DNA of 12,184 bases from an uncultured Porphyromonadaceae bacterium (GTDB lineage Bacteria > Bacteroidota > Bacteroidia > Bacteroidales > Muribaculaceae): contig URLF01000075.1 in assembly GCA_900548705.1 (NCBI GenBank), positions 1 through 12,184 on the forward strand, given 5' to 3'. Below, in pieces: positions 1 to 6,211 of this stretch; positions within the stretch are counted from its first letter, which is position 1; every line of letters begins with the position of its first letter. Position numbers and translations under genes: made by a program. The notes under the pieces were generated by a model. It saw only the letters and a list, made by a program, of their open reading frames with translations. It made no database searches and was not told the origin of the DNA.

Positions 1-17
1 ATGTTTTACAGCAGGTT

Positions 18-55
18 AGAAAAAGAGGCTGCGCCTATTTTGACACAGCCCCTTT
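18..55 (-). terminator. Intrinsic terminator of recA
   Basis: Read on the minus strand, a 12-bp stem (bases 55-44 pairing with 33-22, including two G-U pairs) closes a 10-base loop and runs into a U-rich tract. It lies about 40 bases past the recA stop codon and fits a rho-independent terminator. Confidence 0.85.
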
Positions 56-93
56 ATTCCTGATAGCCCGGTTTGCAGGCTTCGACTGGTGGT

Positions 94-1305
94 TTATTCC
101 TCTTCGAGGGTGAAATCCTCGTTGAAGTCTTCATCGAGTTCCACATCGTCGAGTTCCTCGGCGTCGTCGGCGTATTTCTCCTCGTCGGCATCGTCGGCAC
201 TCTTCTCAGCGGTAGCTTTGGGCTTTATCCCGGACTTCTTGCTGCCGGTGTTGGCGGAAGATTTCAGGGCTTCCATGATTTTCTGTTCGATTTCATCTGC
301 CAGTTCGGGATTGTCGTCAATCACGGCCTTGGCAGAGTCACGTCCCTGGGCCAGTTTGGAACCGTTGTAGCTGAACCAGGAGCCGCTCTTGTTGATGATT
401 TCATATTCCACGCCGAGGTCTATTATCTCGCTTGCGCGTGAGATGCCCTGACCGAACATGATGTCAAACTCGCAGCGTTTGAAGGGGGGCGCGACCTTGT
501 TCTTGACAATCTTGACGCGGGCATGCTTTCCGAGGACATTCTCCCCATCCTTGACCGATGTCCCGGGGCGGATGTCGACACGGACAGACGCATAGAATTT
601 TAGGGCGTTTCCGCCAGTGGTGGTCTCGGAGGGACCGAACATGGTTCCGCCGATTTTCTCGCGAAGCTGGTTGATGAAGATGCAGACGGTGTTGGTGCGG
701 GCGATTGTTCCGGTCAGCTTTCGCATGGCCTGGGACATCAGGCGCGCCTGCAGGCCTACGTTGCGGTCACCCATGTCACCCTCGATTTCACTCTTGGGGG
801 TAAGCGCGGCTACAGAGTCGACAACAAGGATGTCGATTGCTGACGAGCGGATGAGCTGTTCGGCAATCTCCAGGGCCTGTTCCCCGTTGTCGGGCTGGGA
901 AATCAGAAGGTTGCTGGTGTCCACGCCGAGTTTCTCGGCATAGAAACGGTCGAAGGCATGCTCTGCGTCAATCATCGCGGCGATTCCTCCGGCCTTCTGA
1001 GCCTCGGCGATGGCATGGAGAGCGAGTGTGGTCTTACCGGAAGATTCCGGGCCGAAAATCTCAATGATACGCCCTCTTGGGTAACCTCCCACTCCGAGCG
1101 CGAAGTTGAGTCCGATTGAGCCGGAGGGGATGACCTCGACTTTCTCCACAGCCTCGTCGCCAAGCTTCATTATGGCTCCCTTGCCGTAATCCTTCTCGAT
1201 ATGGTTCAAGGCCGCTGTCAGGGCATTGAGCTTGGCCTGCTTGGGGTCAATCTCTTTGCCACCCTTCTTTATGGCGGCCTTCTTGGGTTTGGTGTTCTTT
1301 TCCAT
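94..1305 (-). CDS. recA: RecA recombinase
   Basis: RecA forms filaments on single-stranded DNA in the cytoplasm and drives ATP-dependent strand exchange in homologous recombination and repair. The protein has 403 residues. Visible signatures are the Walker A motif GPESSGKT (85-92), the DAEHAFD segment with the catalytic glutamate (E115), Walker B ILVVD (159-163), loop L1 around 172-190 followed by MSQAMRKL, and loop L2 with INQLREKIGG and ETTTGGNALKFYAS (211-240). It is longer than the usual ~350 residues because of a lysine-rich N-terminal extension (about 1-22) and a long C-terminal tail (about 350-403) that ends almost entirely acidic; acidic RecA tails are known to modulate DNA binding. 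ATG at 1305 is used because the conserved core starts near residue 25. The gene is monocistronic, with its own promoter and terminator. I recognised no LexA-type box upstream. Confidence 0.98.
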   Translation of the reverse strand: MEKNTKPKKAAIKKGGKEIDPKQAKLNALTAALNHIEKDYGKGAIMKLGDEAVEKVEVIPSGSIGLNFALGVGGYPRGRIIEIFGPESSGKTTLALHAIAEAQKAGGIAAMIDAEHAFDRFYAEKLGVDTSNLLISQPDNGEQALEIAEQLIRSSAIDILVVDSVAALTPKSEIEGDMGDRNVGLQARLMSQAMRKLTGTIARTNTVCIFINQLREKIGGTMFGPSETTTGGNALKFYASVRVDIRPGTSVKDGENVLGKHARVKIVKNKVAPPFKRCEFDIMFGQGISRASEIIDLGVEYEIINKSGSWFSYNGSKLAQGRDSAKAVIDDNPELADEIEQKIMEALKSSANTGSKKSGIKPKATAEKSADDADEEKYADDAEELDDVELDEDFNEDFTLEEE

Positions 1306-1375
1306 TTATGTAGTTGTTTTGATTTTCTTAGCGGAGGGGATGGGGAATGAAAGGACTCAGTTCCTTATCCAGGCG

Positions 1376-1383
1376 CAAAGTTA
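1376..1383 (-). promoter_or_regulatory. Second, recA-proximal -7-like element
   Basis: TAACTTTG on the minus strand matches the Bacteroidota -7 consensus TAnnTTTG about 70 bases before the recA start. No TTTG or CTTG lies at the expected distance upstream, so this may be a weak secondary promoter or chance. It shares the 10-mer CAAAGTTAGC (plus-strand reading) with the stronger element at 1464-1473. Confidence 0.35.
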
Positions 1384-1463
1384 GCAAACAGCCGGGCAAA
1401 CAGATTGCCCACGCAAGTTAAATTTTGCTCCACGTCGTTGTGAGGCAACGCGATGGATGATTA

Positions 1464-1495
1464 CAAAGTTAGCTAAAATGAGCCGTAACTGCAAG
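1464..1495 (-). promoter_or_regulatory. Probable recA promoter
   Basis: On the minus strand, CTTG (1495-1492), a 20-base spacer and TAACTTTG (1471-1464) fit the Bacteroidota primary sigma pattern. The same CTTG-N20-TAnnTTTG arrangement precedes secDF and the 9605 gene in this window, which supports the call. Transcription should start near 1457, giving a recA leader of about 150 bases that contains two small inverted repeats (1394-1410 and 1436-1450). Confidence 0.7.
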
Positions 1496-1654
1496 CGGGA
1501 AAAAGCCTCCCGGCATCTTTTTTTCCCGGGGATGAAATTTTTTTGAAATTATATCATGGTTTATGAACCATTTAAGGCGGTCGGTGTTTTAATAGTACAT
1601 AGCAAAATTACTTTTTCCATTGCAAGAAATGTGATAATGATTGGTTTATTATTT

Positions 1655-1691
1655 AACGAGGAGTTGCCGTGATGGCAAGCCTCGTTTTTTT
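1655..1691 (+). terminator. Orphan intrinsic terminator, plus strand
   Basis: AACGAGG (1655-1661) pairs with CCTCGTT (1680-1686), and inside it TTGCC (1664-1668) pairs with GGCAA (1674-1678) around a 5-base loop. Seven T's follow at 1685-1691, the first two within the stem. The shape is a strong plus-strand terminator, yet no plus-strand gene precedes it in the window. The minus-strand reading has no U tract after the stem. Confidence 0.75.
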
Positions 1692-1712
1692 ATGCCCGGT
1701 AGTGACTTGATA

Positions 1713-1742
1713 TTATCACTTCGCTACTTATCACTGCGCGAC
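1713..1742. repeat. Tandem 15-bp direct repeat
   Basis: Two adjacent 15-bp units (1713-1727 and 1728-1742) match at 13 of 15 positions and share TTATCACT. They lie about 80 bases upstream of the -7 element of the lipoprotein gene, so a regulator binding site is possible, though this is inference only. Confidence 0.5.
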
Positions 1743-1801
1743 ATTCGATGTTGATTTTCTGTGTTTGTATTCTGTCCCCTCTTTGTTTCCCCCTTTGTCT
1801 T

Positions 1802-1830
1802 CTTGCTTTTGAATTAATTCGTTAACTTTG
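1802..1830 (+). promoter_or_regulatory. Candidate promoter of the BACON/DUF4827-like lipoprotein gene
   Basis: TAACTTTG at 1823-1830 matches the -7 consensus. The upstream element is less clear: CTTG at 1802-1805 leaves a 17-base spacer and TTTG at 1794-1797 leaves 25, neither being the usual 19-21. If used, the transcript starts near 1837 and has a leader of about 125 bases. Confidence 0.45.
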
Positions 1831-1894
1831 CCATCTCAAGAAATACGATTTACGAAGGTGATTCCAAAGGCTATCAGCTTGTGCCGACAACATT

Positions 1895-1936
1895 GATATG
1901 CAAATGATATGCAAATCAATCGAACGCCTTCGATTG
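1895..1936 (+). repeat. Perfect tandem 11-mer plus inverted repeat in a 5' leader
   Basis: GATATGCAAAT occurs twice with no gap (1895-1905 and 1906-1916). It is followed at once by a perfect 8-bp inverted repeat, CAATCGAA / TTCGATTG, around the loop CGCC (1917-1936). The block sits 25 bases upstream of the lipoprotein start codon and inside its predicted leader. Confidence 0.7.
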
Positions 1937-1961
1937 CCTGATAAAAAAATATCTTGCTCCA

Positions 1962-2849
1962 ATGTATAAAAAAATTCTTCTCGTTTTATTATTTCCGTTC
2001 ATCCTTTCCGCTTGTGGTAGCGATGAGCCTTTGGACCTGTTTCACCTGACATTAGGAACGGAGGCAGATGCCGAAATCGTGATGGCGACTCATTCCGCAG
2101 ATATCACGATAAATGGCTATCCTCGATGGATAGAAGTCGGTATCGTGGGGGATTTTGATTCATACAGTATCTCTGACAATGTCCCGGATTGGCTTGTCAT
2201 ATCTAAAGCGGAGATGATTACCACACAACACCAATTCAGAATTGATATTTCCGGATTGGATGGTGTGGATTCCCGGAGTGGTAAAATATGCTTTACTGTT
2301 TTCAAAGGCTCCCAGTCGCAATCTGGAGAGATTAGGATTATTCAGAATCCTTGTACTTTGGAAGACTTGAAGAAAACAGAAAGACGGGCTATGAAGAGGT
2401 ATCTCTCAAAGTTTGACGTTGTGGATGCGCTTCCGCCCATCGACGATATTCAAGTCGGCTCAGTTGCTCCATTCTATAAATTGAATTCCGAGGGGAGTGT
2501 CTATATGCAGGTGGTCAGAATGGGAACAGCTCCCGCCGCAATTAATGGTGAGAAAATCTATTTCCGCTTTATGCGCTATAATCTTCTGTCATATCTGGAG
2601 AATGGTGTGCTGCCCAATGGCGAGGGTAATGGCAATGACCCGACGCAAGACGCGACATTCTTTAAACTTGGCTCTGAAGATCCTGCCACCACCCAATGGG
2701 GAACCGCCATTCAGATGCCGATGCTTATAGGACTCCCCGTCGATAGCGAGGTCAATCTGGTTGTGGCATCGGAAGCAGGGATTACCGCCGAAATCAGTGG
2801 TGTTACCCCATTCCTCTATAATATCCGCTATTTCAAGGATCGGAATTAA
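1962..2849 (+). CDS. Lipoprotein with BACON-like and DUF4827-like domains
   Basis: The 295-residue protein starts with a lipoprotein signal peptide: KK, a hydrophobic run and the lipobox LSAC with Cys18, followed by GSDE, which suggests outer-membrane anchoring. Residues about 35-130 look like a BACON-type Ig-like domain: the PDWLVIS segment (75-81), a stretch ending SGKICFTVF (106-114), then GEIRIIQNP (122-130), a typical BACON ending. Residues about 134-293 resemble the FKBP-like DUF4827 family: a TERRAMKRYLSKF helix (139-151), SVYMQVVRMG (179-188), KIYFRFMRYNLLS (198-210) and a closing FLYNIRY (284-290). Substrate and function are unknown. BACON domains often occur in glycan- or mucin-binding proteins of Bacteroidales, but nothing here shows that activity. 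It stands alone, divergent from recA and convergent with secDF, and by eye is less GC-rich than its neighbours. The domain calls are by memory of the families. Confidence 0.8.
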   Translation: MYKKILLVLLFPFILSACGSDEPLDLFHLTLGTEADAEIVMATHSADITINGYPRWIEVGIVGDFDSYSISDNVPDWLVISKAEMITTQHQFRIDISGLDGVDSRSGKICFTVFKGSQSQSGEIRIIQNPCTLEDLKKTERRAMKRYLSKFDVVDALPPIDDIQVGSVAPFYKLNSEGSVYMQVVRMGTAPAAINGEKIYFRFMRYNLLSYLENGVLPNGEGNGNDPTQDATFFKLGSEDPATTQWGTAIQMPMLIGLPVDSEVNLVVASEAGITAEISGVTPFLYNIRYFKDRN

Positions 2850-2869
2850 ATTTCAGTAATCACTATTAC

Positions 2870-2909
2870 CGGTGGAATTGTTTGTGATTCACTCATGACA
2901 ATTCCACCG
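2870..2909 (+). other. 3' UTR hairpin after the lipoprotein gene
   Basis: A 12-bp perfect stem (2870-2881 with 2898-2909) closes a 16-base loop, 20 bases after the stop codon and just before the terminator. It lacks a T tract, so it is more likely an mRNA-stabilising structure than a terminator. It could also be part of a two-hairpin end. Confidence 0.5.
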
Positions 2910-2920
2910 TCGTGATGCAA

Positions 2921-2968
2921 GCGAGCCTCAGAATCAACCGTTATGCGGGATTCGAGGCTCGCTTTTTT
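2921..2968 (+). terminator. Intrinsic terminator of the lipoprotein gene
   Basis: GCGAGCCTC (2921-2929) pairs with GAGGCTCGC (2954-2962). The inner GAATC/GATTC pairing extends the stem past one bulged A, and six T's follow. This is a clear plus-strand rho-independent terminator. Confidence 0.9.
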
Positions 2969-2985
2969 ATCCGATACATCGTTAT

Positions 2986-3030
2986 CCTGAAAAGACAACC
3001 AGGACATCCGGAATTTCCGGATGCCCTGGT
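2986..3030 (-). terminator. Probable terminator of secDF
   Basis: A nearly perfect 16-bp inverted repeat (2998-3013 with 3015-3030, one G-U pair in the minus-strand RNA) is followed on the minus strand by TGTCTTTTC. The U tract is modest but the stem is very strong. A perfect 7-bp hairpin (3045-3061) sits between it and the secDF stop codon. Confidence 0.65.
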
Positions 3031-3080
3031 TCTATCGGGACTATGCCTTATAAGATAAGGCTGTAATCTCAGGGGGATTA

Positions 3081-5993
3081 TTACTTCACTGCGGGGTTGG
3101 CCACGCGACGCTTGTTGGTCAGGTAAGCAACCGGGGTTGCGATGAAGATGGTGGCGAGGGTTCCGACAATAACGCCGAAGAGCATTGCGAAGATGAAAGA
3201 ACGGATGGAGTCACCACCGAGGATGAAGATGCAGAGGAGCACCAGGAAGGTCGACGCGGAGGTCATCACTGTACGGCCGAGGGTCGAGTTGAGCGACTTG
3301 TTGACCAGTGTGCCGAAGTCCTGCTTGGGATAGAGGCCGATGTTCTCACGCATACGGTCGAACACAACCACGGTATCGTTGATCTGGTAACCGATCATTG
3401 TCAGGATGGCGGCGATGAAGCTCTGGTCGATTTCCATAGCGAAGGGGAACACACCCCAGAAGAGGGAGTAGAAACCGATGATGGCGAATGCTGTGAAGGC
3501 TACCGCAGCGAGCGCGCCAAGAGAGAAGGCGATGTTGCGGAAACGCAGGAGGATGTAAAGGAACATCGCAACCAGCGACAGTATCACAGCCACATAGGCC
3601 TTGTTACGCATGTCGTTTGCGACAGTCGGGCCGACGGTCTGGGAGGAGAGGATACCCTGGGTCTCGTCGGTAGTCGAGAAATCCTCAAGGGTCATGCCGT
3701 TGGGAAGAAGTCCCTCTGCCATGAAGGTATCGTAGAGTTTCTTTGTGATTTCCTCTTCGATAGCGGAAGCGTCCTCGTCAGACTTGATTTTGTAGTTGGT
3801 CGAGACACGAACCTGGTTGGAGTTCTCGATGGTGATCACTGAAATCGCTGCGGTCTCGCCGTTGGCGTTGAACACGGGGGTGAGGGTGGCCTGCAGCTTG
3901 TCTGTCTGAACCGGCTTCTCGAACTTCACGACGTAGTTACGTCCGCCGGAGAAGTCGATACCCTGGTTGAGACCCTTGGTGAACAGCGAGATTACAACTG
4001 CCAGGGCGAAGATACCTACCACGAGAGTAGCCACCTTGCGTGCGCCGAGGAAGTTGAAGTTGGTATCGCGGAACATGTTGCGCGACAGCGGGGTGTCAAA
4101 TGTCAGCTTGCTGAACGCCTTGGTCTTGGCGCAGAGGATGAAGATGATGCGGGTCAGGTAGACTGCGGTGAAGAACGAGCAGATGATACCGATGATCAGG
4201 GTAGTGGCGAAGCCCTTGATAGGACCTGTACCGAAGAAGAGGAGGATGACACCGGTGATGATTGAGGTCAGGTTGGAGTCGAAGATGGCGGAGAAGGCGT
4301 TGGAATAACCGTCGGCGATGGCGGTGCGCACATTCTTGCCTGCACGAAGTTCCTCCTTGGCGCGCTCGAAGATAAGCACGTTGGCGTCAACCGCCATACC
4401 GAGGGCGAGCACGATACCGGCGATACCCGAGAGGGTCAGCACGGCCTGGAAGGAGGCGAGGATTCCGAAGGTGAAGAAGAGGTTGCAGATAAGTCCGAAG
4501 TTGGCGATGAGACCGGGAATCAGACCGTAAACAACACACATGAAGATCATCAGCAGCACGATGGCCAGAACGAATGACCAGATACCGCTCTCGATGGCCT
4601 GCTGCCCGAGCGACGGGCCGATTACCATATCGGAGATGATGTCGACCTTGGCGGTCATCTTACCCGACTTGAGGACGTTGGCGAGGTCCTGGGCTTCCTC
4701 CACGGTGAAGTCGCCGGTAATCTGTGAACGGCCACCTTCGATGGCGGTGCGGATGTTGGGGTAGGAGTAAACCTGCTCGTCAAGCACGATGGCGATGGGG
4801 TGGCCGATGTTGGCCTGGGTCAGACGGCCCCATTCGCGGGCACCTTCCGAGTTCATTGTCATCGACACGACGTTGCCCTGAAGCTGGTCGTAGTCGCTGG
4901 ATGCGTTAATCACGCAGGAACCGTCGAGGGCAGCCTTGCCGTTGTTGGTCTTGAGGGCGATGAGCTGGTAGGTGTCGAGCTCACGCTGTTTCCCGGTGAC
5001 AGTGTCCTGATACTGCACGGGGGTGGGCTTCACGCTCCAGCGGAGTTTGAGGTTGGAGGGGAGGAACTGCTGTGCGACGGGTGAATTCAGGATTGAGTCG
5101 ACAGCCTCTTTCTGCTTGGCGGAAACGATTGCCAGCACGGGGGATTCGCCGCTGCCGACAGACAGGAAGTTCTGGCGGAGCGAGGGCTTGCCCTGGGCGG
5201 TCAGCGCGTTGTCGAGCTGGGCGACAGCGCCTGCGATCTGGCCTGCGCCGTAGCACTCGTAGAATTCGAGGTTGGCGGAACGCTGGAGCAGCTCACGCAC
5301 ACGCTGGTGTTCCTTCACACCGGGGAGTTCGAGAAGAATCTGGCCGTCGTTGTCCTGGAGAACCTGGATGTTGGGGGAGACAACGCCGTATGCGTCGATA
5401 CGGTTGCGCAACACGTTGGTTGCGGAGTTGTTGACGCGGTCTTTCACTTCAGCCTTGAGGGTCTGGGCCACGGAGTTGTCGCTCTGGCCGGGCTTGATTA
5501 TCGAGTTGAAGACAACCGAGAAGTCGGCGCCGGAATTGGCTTTGCGGTATTGCTGGACGAAGGTGCCGACATAATCTGAGGCGTGGTTGCCCTTGATAAT
5601 CGAGTCGGTGGCAGCCAGGGCGCGGTCAAACGCGGGGTCTGCGTCGGAGTTCTTCATCGAGCGGAGCATGTCGGGCATTGAAACCTGGAGGATGACGTTC
5701 ATACCTCCCTTGAGGTCAAGACCGAGGCCTACGCCCCATTTCTGTACTTCGTTGTAGTTGTAGCCCAACCAGACGGGGGTTTTGCTGATTGAGTCGATGT
5801 AGGCCTTGTAAGCCTTGTTGTACTGCTCGGAATTCTTGCCTTGTTGTCCGGCCTGGAGAAGCGCGTACTGCTCGGCCTTGGCTTCCTGCTTGCTGCTTAC
5901 AAGGGAGAAAGAGAGGTAGAACAGGCACACGAGCACCAAGAAAATCGCGATAACACCGGCAATGATGCTTCCGAGGGTTCCTTTGCTTTGCAT
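3081..5993 (-). CDS. secDF: Protein translocase subunit SecDF (fused SecD-SecF)
   Basis: SecD and SecF use the proton motive force to pull proteins exported through SecYEG across the inner membrane. Here both are one 970-residue polypeptide, the usual state in Bacteroidota. The SecD half has a first membrane segment (about 9-31), the GLGLDLKGG motif (89-97), a large periplasmic head (about 100-455), then five membrane segments (about 470-620) with LGMAVDANVLIFER (531-544), whose aspartate (D536) is in the proton-relay motif. The SecF half starts after a loop at 620-650 and shows GIDFSGG (678-684), a small periplasmic domain, and five more membrane segments with MIGYQINDTVVVFDR (866-880). The reading frame is intact and ends in tandem stops (TAATAA). 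It is monocistronic, with its own promoter and terminator. Start ATG at 5993 fits the N-terminal membrane helix. Confidence 0.97.
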   Translation of the reverse strand: MQSKGTLGSIIAGVIAIFLVLVCLFYLSFSLVSSKQEAKAEQYALLQAGQQGKNSEQYNKAYKAYIDSISKTPVWLGYNYNEVQKWGVGLGLDLKGGMNVILQVSMPDMLRSMKNSDADPAFDRALAATDSIIKGNHASDYVGTFVQQYRKANSGADFSVVFNSIIKPGQSDNSVAQTLKAEVKDRVNNSATNVLRNRIDAYGVVSPNIQVLQDNDGQILLELPGVKEHQRVRELLQRSANLEFYECYGAGQIAGAVAQLDNALTAQGKPSLRQNFLSVGSGESPVLAIVSAKQKEAVDSILNSPVAQQFLPSNLKLRWSVKPTPVQYQDTVTGKQRELDTYQLIALKTNNGKAALDGSCVINASSDYDQLQGNVVSMTMNSEGAREWGRLTQANIGHPIAIVLDEQVYSYPNIRTAIEGGRSQITGDFTVEEAQDLANVLKSGKMTAKVDIISDMVIGPSLGQQAIESGIWSFVLAIVLLMIFMCVVYGLIPGLIANFGLICNLFFTFGILASFQAVLTLSGIAGIVLALGMAVDANVLIFERAKEELRAGKNVRTAIADGYSNAFSAIFDSNLTSIITGVILLFFGTGPIKGFATTLIIGIICSFFTAVYLTRIIFILCAKTKAFSKLTFDTPLSRNMFRDTNFNFLGARKVATLVVGIFALAVVISLFTKGLNQGIDFSGGRNYVVKFEKPVQTDKLQATLTPVFNANGETAAISVITIENSNQVRVSTNYKIKSDEDASAIEEEITKKLYDTFMAEGLLPNGMTLEDFSTTDETQGILSSQTVGPTVANDMRNKAYVAVILSLVAMFLYILLRFRNIAFSLGALAAVAFTAFAIIGFYSLFWGVFPFAMEIDQSFIAAILTMIGYQINDTVVVFDRMRENIGLYPKQDFGTLVNKSLNSTLGRTVMTSASTFLVLLCIFILGGDSIRSFIFAMLFGVIVGTLATIFIATPVAYLTNKRRVANPAVK

Positions 5994-6121
5994 GTGTTAG
6001 ATAAAAATTGTTATGAAGTTATTGTTAATTTTCGTCTAAATGATTGGCTGTCAGCCTTATGGGCTAACGTGCAAAAGGGCGTGGACACCCGTTGGGGCAT
6101 AAACGCCTAATTTTCAGCCTG

Positions 6122-6153
6122 CAAATATACGAATAATCGTTGGTTAAAACAAG
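6122..6153 (-). promoter_or_regulatory. secDF promoter
   Basis: On the minus strand, CTTG (6153-6150), a 20-base spacer and TATATTTG (6129-6122) match the Bacteroidota promoter pattern. The start should be near 6115, giving a leader of about 120 bases before the secDF ATG. The element lies between the dnaX terminator and secDF, so secDF does not depend on read-through. Confidence 0.75.
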
Positions 6154-6173
6154 CGATTTCGCGGATTCAGCAT

Positions 6174-6200
6174 AAAAAAGCGCCACGGATGTGACGCTTT
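6174..6200 (-). terminator. Intrinsic terminator of dnaX
   Basis: In the minus-strand RNA a 10-bp stem (6200-6191 with 6186-6177, one G-U pair) closes a 4-base loop (6190-6187) and is followed by a run of U's. It begins about 11 bases past the dnaX stop codon. Confidence 0.9.
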
Positions 6201-6211
6201 GTGCTTGATGT

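Larger units (their letters stand above)
1306..1961. other. 656-bp non-coding region between recA and the lipoprotein gene
   Basis: No convincing gene is present. In order it holds the recA 5' leader and two minus-strand -7-like elements (1376-1383 and 1464-1471), an AT-rich stretch with a 6-bp inverted repeat (1556-1571), an orphan plus-strand terminator (1655-1691), a 15-bp imperfect tandem repeat (1713-1742), a plus-strand -7 element (1823-1830), a perfect tandem 11-mer (1895-1916) and a perfect 8-bp inverted repeat (1917-1936). The last three precede the divergently oriented lipoprotein gene. Confidence 0.7.

Noticed and set aside
1556..1672. A 38-codon plus-strand reading frame (ATG at 1556, TGA at 1670-1672) running into the orphan terminator.
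   Set aside because: The stop lies inside the terminator hairpin, the ATG forms part of an inverted repeat, no promoter is visible, and the peptide shows no recognisable motif. Chance openness in AT-rich sequence is likelier.
4724..5579. Several open frames of 61-120 codons on the plus strand within secDF.
   Set aside because: They are antisense shadows in a GC-rich gene; composition is Arg/Gly/Ser-rich low complexity and no domain is seen. The minus-strand SecDF frame is intact and conserved.
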